A stretch of DNA of 64,000 nucleotides from assembly GCA_004295015.1 (NCBI GenBank), contig SHNE01000022.1, forward strand, positions 62,001 through 126,000, in the 5' to 3' direction. The notes below the pieces were generated by a model. That model was not told the DNA's origin. It did no database searches and worked only from the letters and a program-made list of their open reading frames with translations. Both the position numbers and the translations under genes were made by a program. Source of the stretch: Bacteroidota bacterium (GTDB taxonomy: Bacteria; Bacteroidota; Bacteroidia; AKYH767-A; 2013-40CM-41-45). This document shows, piece after piece, positions 16,743 to 26,431 of the stretch. Each line of letters opens with the position of its first letter. Position 1 is the stretch's first letter.

Positions 16743-17675
16743 ATGAAATTTCAGAACGAAATAAGCCTGGATGCACTGGCTGAATTGACAGGATCCAGAG
16801 TGATTGGTCACGGGAATGCTCTCGTTTCCGGAATAAATGAAATACATAAGGTTGAAGTAGGCGATATCACTTTTGTTGACCACCCTAAGTATTATGCAAA
16901 GGCTCTTCAGTCGATGGCTACCTTTGTTATTATAAATAAAGAAATGCCTGCTCCTGAAGGGAAATCACTTTTGCTATCTGATGATCCTTTTCTTGCATAC
17001 AATACGATTGTTCGCAAGTACCGGGTATTTGAAAGAAGCCATGAGCTGATAAGTCCCGGTGCCAGAATAGGTGAGGGCAGTATTATTCAGCCGGGAACAT
17101 TTGTTGGGCATCATGTCACGATTGGAAAGAACTGCCTCATACATTCGAATGTTAGTATCTACGACCATACTGTAATTGGTGACGATGTGATTATTCATGC
17201 CAATACCGTAATTGGTGCTGATGCATTTTATTTTAAACGTCGGCCTGAAGGCTATGATAAAATGATTACTTGCGGTAGAGTGCTTATTCATGACAAAGTC
17301 GAAATAGGAGCTTGTTGTACGATCGACAAAGGAGTATCAGGTGATACAATTATTGGAGCCGGTACAAAAATGGATAACATGGTTCATATAGGGCATGACA
17401 CTGTAATTGGAAAGAATTGTTTGTTTGCCGGACAAGTAGGAATTGCAGGCGTGGTTATCATTGAAGACGATGTAATTCTGTGGGGACAAGTAGGTGTTCA
17501 GAAAGATCTGACTATAGGTAAGGGTGCAGTGGTCCTCGGTAAATCAGGAGTTCCGAAGTCTTTAGAAGGCGGCAAGACATATTTTGGAGCACCTACACAA
17601 GATGCCCGTGATAAGATGAAGGAGTTGGCATTTATTAAACAACTTCCTGATATCATTGAAAAACTAAAAAAGTAG
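16743..17675 (+). CDS. LpxD-like acyltransferase with left-handed beta-helix
   Basis: A 310-residue protein related to UDP-3-O-acylglucosamine N-acyltransferase, the third step of lipid A synthesis. The N-terminal LpxD domain (1-95) has VGDITFVDHPKYYAKAL. Hexapeptide repeats run from about 100 to 285. The expected catalytic histidine is in VHIGHDTVIG. The usual LpxD motif around GADGFGF is replaced by GADAFYFKRRPEGYDK, so this may be a paralogue with a different acceptor or acyl chain. The ATG at 16743 is preferred over an upstream TTG because it begins the domain. A TAATTTTG box (16729-16736) is only 6 bases upstream, so the transcript may be nearly leaderless. The phosphatase gene starts 7 bases downstream. 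Confidence 0.82.
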   Translation: MKFQNEISLDALAELTGSRVIGHGNALVSGINEIHKVEVGDITFVDHPKYYAKALQSMATFVIINKEMPAPEGKSLLLSDDPFLAYNTIVRKYRVFERSHELISPGARIGEGSIIQPGTFVGHHVTIGKNCLIHSNVSIYDHTVIGDDVIIHANTVIGADAFYFKRRPEGYDKMITCGRVLIHDKVEIGACCTIDKGVSGDTIIGAGTKMDNMVHIGHDTVIGKNCLFAGQVGIAGVVIIEDDVILWGQVGVQKDLTIGKGAVVLGKSGVPKSLEGGKTYFGAPTQDARDKMKELAFIKQLPDIIEKLKK

Positions 17676-17682
17676 AAAAATC

Positions 17683-18933
17683 TTGGCAACAGCTCCTAAA
17701 CAAATCACCGGAACCCCGGAAACTATTTCGGCTGAATTGCATGTGAAAAAGCTTCAGCTTCATTGGCTATTGCAGATTACTAAAGCGATAAATTACAATT
17801 TTTCTACCAAGCAAATGCTGGATGTTTATGAGCATGTGCTTAACAGCCAGCTTAAAGTCGAAAAGCTGGCACTTTTGATTCATGTCAATGAATGGAGTTG
17901 TGCACTTTCCTACGGAACGGATAAGGGTATGCGTGAATTTGATCTGGAGAAAACGTTGGAAGAGCTGAATAAATTACACAACCTCGAAACAGAAAAAGAT
18001 CTTTGGATAAATACCTTCGACACCATGCTTCCTGTTTATCACAAGGATCATATTCTTGCTTATGCACTGCTTGGTGGTTTTGAAAATTCAGTTATCCCGA
18101 ATAAAAATGAACTGCTTTCTTTTGTACAAACAATTACCAATTTAATTGTTGTAGCTATTGAAAACAATAACATTGCCCAAGAGAAAATACGACAGGCAGG
18201 CATTAGAAAGGAGCTCGAGTTAGCAGCTCAAATGCAGACCCTTTTGTTCCCGGTTGATTTGCCATCTACAGTAGATTTTGATCTGCACGCAACGTATTTA
18301 CCTCATCAGGAAGTGGGTGGTGATTATTACGATTTCATTCCCCTAAACGATGATGAGTTCGTATTTTGTATGGCTGATGTGAGTGGAAAAGGAATTCCGG
18401 CTGCACTTCTTATGTCTAATTTTCAGGCCAACCTTCATGCACACGTGCATCATATTTCATCTCTCTCCAGTCTCATTCGCCTGCTGAATACTAAAGTTTA
18501 CTCGAGTGCTAAAGGTGAGAAGTTCATTACTTTTTTTATTGGTAGATATAATATCAGAACCAAAGAATTGCAGTATGTTAATGCCGGGCACAATCCTCCA
18601 TTCCTTATTCACGAGAAAGTTGTTTACATGCTCAATGAAGGCAGCACCGGACTGGGTATGTTTGATCAGCTTCCTTTTGTTAATGCGGGTAAGGTATTTA
18701 TTCCGGAGAATGCCCAACTGCATTGCTATACCGATGGCGTGACGGATGCTGAGAATTCAAAAGACGAAGATTTTGGCATGCATCGTCTCAGAGAATTTTT
18801 AACTGCCCGAACGCACATGAAGGACATTAAACTTTTGCAGGAAGAGCTGGTTTCAAGCTTAAAGGCATTCAAAGAGAGCAGAGATTTTACAGATGATATT
18901 ACTTTGCTCAGCTTTCTTTTTAAATCAAAATAG
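17683..18933 (+). CDS. SpoIIE/RsbU-type PP2C phosphatase with GAF-like N-terminus
   Basis: A 416-residue cytoplasmic serine/threonine phosphatase. Residues about 25-165 look like a GAF sensor domain and are followed by a linker helix (165-190). The SpoIIE-type catalytic domain (190-416) carries the metal-binding motifs GGDYYDF (212-218), MADVSGKGIPAAL (230-242), NAGHNPP, YTDGVTDAEN and DDITLL. Such enzymes usually dephosphorylate anti-anti-sigma factors or related STAS proteins; no kinase or STAS gene is nearby. The start is a TTG, 7 bases after the LpxD-like gene, so the two are probably co-transcribed. Confidence 0.9.
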   Translation: MATAPKQITGTPETISAELHVKKLQLHWLLQITKAINYNFSTKQMLDVYEHVLNSQLKVEKLALLIHVNEWSCALSYGTDKGMREFDLEKTLEELNKLHNLETEKDLWINTFDTMLPVYHKDHILAYALLGGFENSVIPNKNELLSFVQTITNLIVVAIENNNIAQEKIRQAGIRKELELAAQMQTLLFPVDLPSTVDFDLHATYLPHQEVGGDYYDFIPLNDDEFVFCMADVSGKGIPAALLMSNFQANLHAHVHHISSLSSLIRLLNTKVYSSAKGEKFITFFIGRYNIRTKELQYVNAGHNPPFLIHEKVVYMLNEGSTGLGMFDQLPFVNAGKVFIPENAQLHCYTDGVTDAENSKDEDFGMHRLREFLTARTHMKDIKLLQEELVSSLKAFKESRDFTDDITLLSFLFKSK

Positions 18934-19003
18934 TGGCCTTATGGTTTGAATTGAAATTCAGCCTATCAGAAAAATCGGAAAAGTCAGAAAGCTAATATTG
19001 AAA

Positions 19004-20446
19004 TTATTGTTTCAATTTTTTATTCCCGTAAGTTTCATCCCTGTGGTATACGTCCAATGCAACGATCATTGCCATAAAAGCCCATACAGGGACAGCGAGT
19101 TTGTCGGTATCCAGAAAATTATTTAGAACGCCGTGTGTGAAGTAGGTGACAAGGCCAAGAAATATTGCCAGAGTCAGCAGTTTGAGCTGGTCGTTATTCG
19201 ATTTTGAATACAACATCGTGGCTGTATAGACGAATGTGGCAATGATTAGAATCATAGCCAGCATCCCTAATACTCCCTGTTCCGCAAGAGGTCCGATGTA
19301 TTCACTGTGAGCATTTCCCATGTCTCCTGCATTCGTTGAGATGATTGTCATCTCACTCGATTTTTGAAAAGGAGCATAATTAAACTGATAAGTACCGGGC
19401 CCCCAGCCCAGGAAAGGTCTTTGTTCAAACATCCGTAAGGCAGAATTCCAGCGATTGATCCGTTCCAGATTGGAAGCATCAGTCGAAATATTCGAGATGG
19501 ATTTCAAATGTTTGTTTATGTCCGTAGCTGAATCCTGATTGTTTCTTTCCAGACTGATCATGATATCAGTCCTGAAGGTTAGAAACAAGGTAAGTAGGGT
19601 GATACCGATCACTGCCACCGTATAAAACTTGATCCTGAATCTGAAAATGAAGTATACTAACAAAGCGACGACCAGACTCAGCCAGGCTGCTCTCGTATAT
19701 GACAAAACGATTGCAGTCAAAAGAGTGATAAAAACAATGATTGCGATGCTTCTATTGCGAAGATTTGAATTCCAGTTTGTGGAATAGAGGAGGAATATGG
19801 GAATGAATATGGCAATAACCGCTGCGTATGCAGTATGGTCGTTGTAAAATGGAATCATTACCCAGTGCGCTGCCTTTTGAGTCCATCCGTGCTGCGCATG
19901 TCTTATAATGGTATATACGATAACAATCAGTAAGGTAGATACATAGAGCCAGACAAAACGGTGTATGTTTTTTTTGTCTTTGAAAAGCTGGGTGCCCAGG
20001 AAATACATAGGCAAAATAAACCACAGTTGAGAAACGAGATATTTTAATGAAACAACCGGATAACTGCTGGTCAGACTCGTAAAGAAAGTCCAGCCTATGT
20101 GAAAGAAAATAGCAAGGCTTACAGGATGGCCGAGAATCTTTTTGTCAAAATTACCTTCAAAAATAAACTTGAAAATAAAAAGCAGCATGACTCCAAAAAG
20201 CAATGGTTCTGAAGGTATGCTCAGCGCGGGACCGGTGGATTTATCGTTCAGGATTATTGCCAAAGGAGTTGAAAAGGCAATGATATACAGCAATATGTCT
20301 ATACGAAAAACGGAAAGATATAGTATGCCCAATACAAGAGGCGTAGCAGCTACCCAATACATTTCACGGCTCAGAAAATATATACTCAGCCCTAAGAATG
20401 TTAAGGTAATTGCATAAAACCAACGAAGTTCGATTCTGTCCAGCAA
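19004..20446 (-). CDS. O-antigen ligase/polymerase family membrane protein (Wzy/WaaL type)
   Basis: A 480-residue polytopic protein with about 12 membrane helices. It has the Wzy_C hallmark region: a long non-membrane loop (about 300-370) with ERINRWNSALRMFEQRPFLGWGPGTYQ and HSEYIGPLAEQGVLGM. Proteins of this family polymerise or ligate surface glycans at the outer face of the inner membrane. It is last in a - strand series with a flippase and two Wzz-like proteins, so polymerisation of the same polysaccharide is likely. Ligase and polymerase roles cannot be told apart from sequence. Confidence 0.87.
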   Translation of the reverse strand: MLDRIELRWFYAITLTFLGLSIYFLSREMYWVAATPLVLGILYLSVFRIDILLYIIAFSTPLAIILNDKSTGPALSIPSEPLLFGVMLLFIFKFIFEGNFDKKILGHPVSLAIFFHIGWTFFTSLTSSYPVVSLKYLVSQLWFILPMYFLGTQLFKDKKNIHRFVWLYVSTLLIVIVYTIIRHAQHGWTQKAAHWVMIPFYNDHTAYAAVIAIFIPIFLLYSTNWNSNLRNRSIAIIVFITLLTAIVLSYTRAAWLSLVVALLVYFIFRFRIKFYTVAVIGITLLTLFLTFRTDIMISLERNNQDSATDINKHLKSISNISTDASNLERINRWNSALRMFEQRPFLGWGPGTYQFNYAPFQKSSEMTIISTNAGDMGNAHSEYIGPLAEQGVLGMLAMILIIATFVYTATMLYSKSNNDQLKLLTLAIFLGLVTYFTHGVLNNFLDTDKLAVPVWAFMAMIVALDVYHRDETYGNKKLKQ

Positions 20447-20468
20447 GAGTTTCAGTTGAGGATTGTAA

Positions 20469-21419
20469 TCAGATTTTCTTTCTCGAATTGAAAATCAACA
20501 AAGTCATGAAGGCAACCAACAAGGAAGAGCCGACTGATACAAGAACTATTAGCCAACGCACCGGAAATGCTTTCTTATCGGATGGTTGCGGCCTTGTAAC
20601 TACGTTAGCATAGGTTAGTTTCTTATAAACGTCTCTCTCAGCATTTTCATAAACCAATAAGAGATCATTGTAGTCACCGCGTACCCGCCATAAATTCTCA
20701 AACATGGCATTAAAATCTCCACCTTTTTCTTTGAGTGCAGTAATTAAATTTTCAGCTGCTTTAACACTTGCAGAGTTACCTGAGCGGAGCGCCTTTAAAT
20801 AACCTTTGGTAGCCTCGCGCGTTTGTTCCTTGTATTCAAGTAATCCATATTCAAGTCTGTATTCCTTGACCTTTGCTTCCATAGAATCCATCTGATGTTT
20901 TTTTGCGTCAAGTTGATTCTTGGAAATTATCATTACCTCCAACGACTTCTCCGCTTGTAACTGACGGGCTTTCACATCAAAATAATGAATGAGGGAGTCA
21001 ACCATTCTGGAAGCAGTTTTTGGATCCTTATCATATACAGTAATCTCCATTGTCTCATACTCCGTTTTCCGGATATTGACATTTTCATTATAAGTTCTGA
21101 TCACGTCAGTAAGAAAATATTTGTTCTTTACTGTGTCAATGTCATAATGCTTGTACAAGTCAAAGTTTTGGATAATCCAATTTCTGATATCTGACGACTG
21201 TGCAAGCTGAAGCATCTGTTCTGTCGCACTTTCATCACTATATGCAATCAGGTTGGATGGATAGACGAGGGCGAATGATTTGTATTTCGGCTCGATAAAC
21301 CAGGGGGAAGAAAAAAGAATCGAAGCGCCTAAACTGACTAGTCCTACAATTATCAAATGCTTTTTCCATTTGATTAAAGCCTTGATAATTTCTCTGGAAT
21401 CAAAAAACGAATTCTCCAT
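20469..21419 (-). CDS. Wzz-like chain-length determinant protein (second copy)
   Basis: A 316-residue inner-membrane protein with a helix at each end (about 17-38 and 288-310) and a large periplasmic part with coiled-coil segments (about 155-270), the layout of polysaccharide co-polymerases. The N-terminal loop has FIEPKYKSFALVYPSN; the end has PSDKKAFPVRWLIVLVS, where the proline-rich start of the second helix is typical. No cytoplasmic tyrosine-kinase domain is attached. It follows a related but distinct gene by 24 bases and precedes the polymerase-like gene by 22. Confidence 0.85.
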   Translation of the reverse strand: MENSFFDSREIIKALIKWKKHLIIVGLVSLGASILFSSPWFIEPKYKSFALVYPSNLIAYSDESATEQMLQLAQSSDIRNWIIQNFDLYKHYDIDTVKNKYFLTDVIRTYNENVNIRKTEYETMEITVYDKDPKTASRMVDSLIHYFDVKARQLQAEKSLEVMIISKNQLDAKKHQMDSMEAKVKEYRLEYGLLEYKEQTREATKGYLKALRSGNSASVKAAENLITALKEKGGDFNAMFENLWRVRGDYNDLLLVYENAERDVYKKLTYANVVTRPQPSDKKAFPVRWLIVLVSVGSSLLVAFMTLLIFNSRKKI

Positions 21420-21443
21420 TTTTTATTTATATGATTTATTGTA

Positions 21444-22547
21444 TTAAATTTCTTTTAATTTTTCCTTTGTTAACAATATTGTCAAGGCAAGGAGAAAGGC
21501 GCCGGTGCTGCTGAGTAAAACAATCAGCCAACGTGTAGGGTAGGCTTTTTTTTCTGCCGGTTCAGCTTTGTTTACTATAAATGTATGTGAAAGGGTTTGT
21601 CTGGCATCAATCTTCAGGCGATTGTATTGTTCCTTCAGAACCGAAAGTTCCTTACGGTCGAGAGTAAGTTCTTCATTAAGCGATACACTAGCTCCTCCAA
21701 AAGCAGCCATACGATCGAGACGGGGTTGCAATTGCTTCATACGTGCATTTGCACCTTCAATCCTTGCCTTGGTGTTGATTACAGTTGTATCCGTTTCTTT
21801 TAAGTATTTGTTCAGAACAGATAAAGCAGCCACTTCATTGTTGTAAGTTGAAAAAGCACGTGCAAACTCCTCACTCCAGATGGCACTTTGATTGCTGAAA
21901 TCCATCACACCAAAATTTCTCAGCTTGGTTAATGAGTCTTCTTTTATTTTAATTACATCTAATTTTTCCTGGTAGGTTTGTTCAACAATTTGCAAGGCTG
22001 CACTAGCCCTGCTGTGTTGGATTTTACTTTTCATCGTATCCAAAAGCGAATAGATCTCATTGGCTATAGCAGATGCAATAATCGGATTGTGATCGAGCAC
22101 ATCAATGCGAATAGACATGAACTCGGTTCTTGAAAAGTTTATGTTGTCACGAAATTCTTCATTTAATCTGGTTTGCGGAAAATCTTCTGTCGGATCAATT
22201 TCATAGTGATTGATCAAATCAAACTTTTTAATAATGCTGTTTCGAATTTCGTCAGACTTTAAAATCTGAAGCATTTGTTCAGCTTGTTTTTCTGCTCCAA
22301 AAGCAAGGATATCCTGATTCTCGGCGCCGGAAGATTCTAAAATCGCTTTGCTGATTGAATTGGTGGCAGCAGGGAAAAAAACCACCGTTGATCTGAATTT
22401 TGGAGTAATAAAAGACGGACCGGAAAAAATCAATGATGCTAAGGCCGCAATCAGTGTTACTACCAGCAAAGGTTTCCACCAGCGAACTATCAACATAAAT
22501 ACACTTGTGGATTCCAGGTATACGGTTTCCCTGGCTTTCTGAAACAT
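21444..22547 (-). CDS. Wzz-like chain-length determinant protein (first copy)
   Basis: A 367-residue paralogue of the next gene. It has two terminal membrane helices (about 25-45 and 338-360), an N-terminal loop with ITPKFRSTVVFFPA, coiled-coil regions in the periplasmic part, and PAEKKAYPTRWLIVLLSS before the last helix. It shares with its neighbour the segment LKSDEIRNSIIKKFDLINHYEID (here split by only a few changes), so the two arose by duplication. A TACCTTTG box lies about 30 bases upstream. Confidence 0.86.
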   Translation of the reverse strand: MFQKARETVYLESTSVFMLIVRWWKPLLVVTLIAALASLIFSGPSFITPKFRSTVVFFPAATNSISKAILESSGAENQDILAFGAEKQAEQMLQILKSDEIRNSIIKKFDLINHYEIDPTEDFPQTRLNEEFRDNINFSRTEFMSIRIDVLDHNPIIASAIANEIYSLLDTMKSKIQHSRASAALQIVEQTYQEKLDVIKIKEDSLTKLRNFGVMDFSNQSAIWSEEFARAFSTYNNEVAALSVLNKYLKETDTTVINTKARIEGANARMKQLQPRLDRMAAFGGASVSLNEELTLDRKELSVLKEQYNRLKIDARQTLSHTFIVNKAEPAEKKAYPTRWLIVLLSSTGAFLLALTILLTKEKLKEI

Positions 22548-22577
22548 CTGCGCTGCTTAATTGGGGTTAAAGGGCAT

Positions 22578-22585
22578 CAAAGGTA
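22578..22585 (-). promoter_or_regulatory. Candidate promoter -7 box for the Wzz/Wzy genes
   Basis: On the - strand this reads TACCTTTG (TAnnTTTG consensus), 31 bases before the ATG of the first Wzz-like gene. A TTTTC lies at about the -33 distance. The 215-base gap between the flippase and this gene holds nothing else that I recognise. Confidence 0.42.
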
Positions 22586-22762
22586 GAAAACGAATCGGAA
22601 TCTGAAAATAAATTCCCGACTCATAATCCATGATTATTGCTTGACATTCAATTGAATAGGTGAAAATATTCCTGCCTTAATACCCTTTCAGTAAAAGCGT
22701 TCAAATTTGATTTAAGAGATGTTCATTCAAGGCAATTCCTTAAGCTGAAATTAGCCTTTAAA

Positions 22763-24217
22763 TTAAACCTCGTCATACTTCACGATACGGTATAGATTAC
22801 GGATATGGATAAGCCGCAATGAGAATGCTAAAATGAAACAAATTCCTGCTGCAATCATAAATCGGTACATCCAGAACAGTTCAATATTTAAAACATACAT
22901 GTTCACCGCTACACAGGCGAGAATAAATAAAATAGTTCGTGTAATGAATGGAACGTTTATCCTGAATTGAAATGCTCTTTGTACCATAAAAATTTGTGTA
23001 CCCGCAGCAAATAATTGTGTGATGATACTGGATATTGCTGCGCCTACTGCCGAAAATTTCGGAATTAGAATCAGGTTCAGAATAATGTTAATGAGCATCC
23101 CGGTGCTGGCCATGAGATTTAGCTGCTTTAAATTTCCATTTGCCGTTAATAAGGTTCCAAAAATGTAGGTGGCCGAGGCCGGGATAAAGCATGACATCAG
23201 AATTTTGAAAACAGCTGATGATTCTTCAATGTGATCACCACTGTACAACAGATCCATCAGTTCATAGCTGTAAAAGTAGCAGCAAGAGGCTACCACAAAT
23301 GCAGGAATCACCAGCAAGGAAACTGAGAGACGTACTATTTCTTCAACATTTTGCTTCAGTTTTATCATGCTGGAGAAAATAGGTAGCAGAAGTCCTGCAA
23401 ACAATAAGGCAATCATATTGGCTGCGTCGAGCAAGCGGTAAGCGGAAGCATAAATTCCTGCCTCATTGGCCCCAACTCGAAAGGGCAACATTCTTTCGAG
23501 CATAACGACATCTATGCGATTGTAAAATGTCATCAACAAAACAAGAACAGCATAAGGGTAGCTCTTTTTAAGAATCATCACGAAGAACGGCCAGCGCCAG
23601 TGGAAGCGGCGGACTTTGGCTTTGTCAATGACAATTGCCAATGTAATGGCCGCAGTTAGCAGATACGCAGCTGTTTGAGCGTATACAAACCATTGTATTT
23701 GAAAAGTGCCTGCTTCGGAATAATTGAGAAGCAATACTCCACAAATAACAATCATGATGAGCCGGTCGAGAACAGACACGATGCTGTCTGTTTTAAAAAG
23801 ATGCATCCCGGCCAGGTTGGATCTTAAATACATGATGAAGCTTAACAATATCTGATTGAAGATAACTGCAACAAGCATTTTCATCATATCTACTGTATAC
23901 TCGATAATTAATCCGCCAACAATAGTAACTACAGCGAATATTGCAGCAAGCAAGAGTCTTAACATCACAATACTTGCAAAGTGTTTGCTTAGCAAGTGAT
24001 TGTTTTGCGATATGTTTTTATTATTGAAATTGGTAATACCAAGATCGAGTAAAATGTTCAGGAGGAAAGAGAAATTGAAAATGGCATAATAGAAGCCATA
24101 CTGTTCAGTGCCTACAGCATTTTGCACCGCTCTGTCAATACCCAAAATCCAAAAGGGTTTGATGAGCAAGTTTAGTAAAAGAACCAGTGCGAGATTGGTT
24201 ACAAATTTCCGCTGCAT
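22763..24217 (-). CDS. Polysaccharide flippase (Wzx-like, MOP superfamily)
   Basis: A 484-residue protein with about 12-14 membrane helices spread evenly over its length. The N-terminal segment with AVGTEQYGFYYAIFNFSFLLNILLDLG (motif split: GTEQYGFYYAIFNFS, then LLDLGITNFNNK) is characteristic of polysaccharide_synt-type exporters. It should flip lipid-linked oligosaccharide to the outer face of the inner membrane. Two Wzz-like proteins and a polymerase-like protein follow on the same strand, completing a Wzx/Wzy-type set. The glycosyltransferases for the repeat unit are not here, apart from the GT4-like gene at 15449. Confidence 0.88.
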   Translation of the reverse strand: MQRKFVTNLALVLLLNLLIKPFWILGIDRAVQNAVGTEQYGFYYAIFNFSFLLNILLDLGITNFNNKNISQNNHLLSKHFASIVMLRLLLAAIFAVVTIVGGLIIEYTVDMMKMLVAVIFNQILLSFIMYLRSNLAGMHLFKTDSIVSVLDRLIMIVICGVLLLNYSEAGTFQIQWFVYAQTAAYLLTAAITLAIVIDKAKVRRFHWRWPFFVMILKKSYPYAVLVLLMTFYNRIDVVMLERMLPFRVGANEAGIYASAYRLLDAANMIALLFAGLLLPIFSSMIKLKQNVEEIVRLSVSLLVIPAFVVASCCYFYSYELMDLLYSGDHIEESSAVFKILMSCFIPASATYIFGTLLTANGNLKQLNLMASTGMLINIILNLILIPKFSAVGAAISSIITQLFAAGTQIFMVQRAFQFRINVPFITRTILFILACVAVNMYVLNIELFWMYRFMIAAGICFILAFSLRLIHIRNLYRIVKYDEV

Positions 24218-24233
24218 AGACTCAGGTGAGTCG

Positions 24234-24241
24234 CAAATGTA
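24234..24241 (-). promoter_or_regulatory. Candidate promoter -7 box for the flippase gene
   Basis: On the - strand this reads TACATTTG, 16 bases before the ATG at 24217. No clear -33 TTG at 19-21 bases is seen. The leader would be very short. Confidence 0.38.
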
Positions 24242-24296
24242 AGAATTTCAATAGGCAATTGATGGAAAATTGCGAAGCTGAAAATTGAAAATCGAT

Positions 24297-26336
24297 TTAA
24301 TTTCGGCTACGTTTTTTGTAGCGGCAGGTTCCCTCATCCAGAAAATCCACATAAGCCTTTACATCAGGGGTATAGCCTTTGGGTTCCGCCAACAGTTTTC
24401 CCTGATTATCCAATAAAACATAATATGGTTGGGAATTTGTATTATAAACTCTTGCTTGAAAATCGCTCCATTTGTTGCCGGTACTTCTTATTTTTCTTCC
24501 TGTCGTCGGGGAAACGATTTGTTCTTCGAGTGGTAGTGGGGTTTTATCGTCTACATACAGAGATATGAGAACATATTCTTCAGATAATCTTTTGAGCACC
24601 TTCGGGTCGCTCCATACATTGTCTTCCATCTTCCTGCAATTTACACAGCTCCATCCGGTGAAGTCAAGTATGACGGGTTTACCTTGTGCTTTTGCGTAAC
24701 GCATCCCTTCTTCATAATCATGAAAACAGGTAAGGTCGTGCGGACATTCACTTTCGGTTCCCGTTTTCCATTCCTTGTAAAACTCGGGAGGAGGGAAGCC
24801 ACTGATCATTTTCAATGGTGCACCCCAAACTCCTGGTAATAAGTACAAGGTAAAGGTGAGAGAAAGCAATGCAAAGATTAATCGTGTTACTGAGAGGTGA
24901 GTCGTTTCGCTGTCGTGTGATAATCGTATTTTACCAAGCAGGTAGAAGCCGAGAGCGCCGAATATTACCACCCATATAGAGACAAATAATTCACGCTTTA
25001 AAAATCCCCAGTGGTAGGCGAGGTCAACATTGGAAAGAAATTTAAATGCTAATGCCAATTCAATAAATCCCAAGGAGACCTTAACGGTATTGAGCCAGCC
25101 TCCCGATTTTGGCAATGAATTTAACCAGTTTGGGAACAAGGCAAACAATGCAAAGGGTATGGCCAAGGCGACGGAGAAGCCGGTCATTCCGGCAACAGGT
25201 CCGAGGTAACTCCTTCCATGCGCTGCCTCCACCAGCAATGTTCCTATAATCGGTCCTGTGCAAGAAAAGGAAACGAGAGAAAGTGTAAAAGCCATAAAAA
25301 AGATCCCGATGAGACCACCGCGATCGCTTGCTGCATCGGCTTTGTTGATCAGCCAATTGGGTAATGTTATTTCGAAGGCTCCAAAGAATGAAATGGCAAA
25401 GATTACGAAGATCACAAAAAATGCCATGTTGAAATAAACATTGCTTGCCAACTCATTCAAAGCGTCGCTGCCAAATGTCACCGTGACGAGCAATCCTAAA
25501 GAGACGTATATTCCAATGATAGATAATGCATAAATTACTGCATTACGTATTCCTTTTCTTCTGTTGCCACTTCTCTTGGTAAAAAAACTTACCGTCATCG
25601 GAATCATTGGAAAGACACATGGCGTGAGAAGGGCAAGAAATCCGCCAAGCATTCCGGCGATAAATATTCCGATTATGGTAGCATCCATTTCATTGCTTCC
25701 TTCTTCAGAAGTACCACAGCCCGGTTCAAGTTTAGTATGAGGATCGGATGAGAAACTGCTTTCTGTTTTATCTAATGAAGCAGTTTCACCCGGCTTTGTT
25801 ATGCCGGAGTCTTCCTGAGAAGTCTCAACAGGAATTATCAATTCAGTTGAAGGAGTTTGTTCCTTGGTTCCGGATTTTTCTTCCAGTTTTCCTGTCTTTC
25901 CAACGCTAAAGCTGAACTCTTGTTCCTGGAAAATGCATGCTTCAAGGCAGGCCTGATATTCGATTATTCCTTTTATCTCACAAACCCCATCTTTTAGTTT
26001 TACCTTTTGTTTGAAGGTAGCTTCCTTATGGAAAATAATGACTTCTACACCAAAAGTAGAATCAAATTCGTGATGTGGTTTTGATTCCTCTACTTTGCCC
26101 TTAAGTTTGTAACATTTGCTTTCGTCAAATTTGAAAACCATCGGCAAGGGGCCGCCATCCGGGGTAAACTGGGAATAAATATGCCAGCCTTCGTCTAATT
26201 TAACTTTAAAGATGAGTGTGGCTTCATCAGTGCCATTTTCTTCAACTCTGAATGTCCATTTTGCAGGGTTTAAGATTTGCGAAAAGGACGATTGAAAGCT
26301 AAAAAGCAATACAAAAAGAAGGATGAGTTTTTTCAT
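24297..26336 (-). CDS. dsbD: Thiol:disulfide interchange protein DsbD
   Basis: A membrane electron carrier that moves reducing power from cytoplasmic thioredoxin to the periplasm. Starting at the ATG at 26334-26336 gives 679 residues with a normal signal peptide (MKKLILLFVLLFSFQSSFS); the open frame extends 14 codons further without being signal-like. An N-terminal immunoglobulin-like domain (about 20-150) has paired cysteines in CLEACIFQ. Eight membrane helices follow, with the redox cysteines in LLTPCVFP and SFSCTGP. The C-terminal thioredoxin domain has C-V-N-C near residue 565. It could serve cytochrome c haem attachment or copper-site maturation, both needed by the nos enzymes. Confidence 0.93.
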   Translation of the reverse strand: MKKLILLFVLLFSFQSSFSQILNPAKWTFRVEENGTDEATLIFKVKLDEGWHIYSQFTPDGGPLPMVFKFDESKCYKLKGKVEESKPHHEFDSTFGVEVIIFHKEATFKQKVKLKDGVCEIKGIIEYQACLEACIFQEQEFSFSVGKTGKLEEKSGTKEQTPSTELIIPVETSQEDSGITKPGETASLDKTESSFSSDPHTKLEPGCGTSEEGSNEMDATIIGIFIAGMLGGFLALLTPCVFPMIPMTVSFFTKRSGNRRKGIRNAVIYALSIIGIYVSLGLLVTVTFGSDALNELASNVYFNMAFFVIFVIFAISFFGAFEITLPNWLINKADAASDRGGLIGIFFMAFTLSLVSFSCTGPIIGTLLVEAAHGRSYLGPVAGMTGFSVALAIPFALFALFPNWLNSLPKSGGWLNTVKVSLGFIELALAFKFLSNVDLAYHWGFLKRELFVSIWVVIFGALGFYLLGKIRLSHDSETTHLSVTRLIFALLSLTFTLYLLPGVWGAPLKMISGFPPPEFYKEWKTGTESECPHDLTCFHDYEEGMRYAKAQGKPVILDFTGWSCVNCRKMEDNVWSDPKVLKRLSEEYVLISLYVDDKTPLPLEEQIVSPTTGRKIRSTGNKWSDFQARVYNTNSQPYYVLLDNQGKLLAEPKGYTPDVKAYVDFLDEGTCRYKKRSRN

Positions 26337-26431
26337 CATTTGATCTTGCGCCGGATTTTGATGGAAATGCCCATTCAAAACGAATTCACCGGCAAAATGT
26401 TTGGATTAAGCAGCACGAATTTAGAAAAAAA

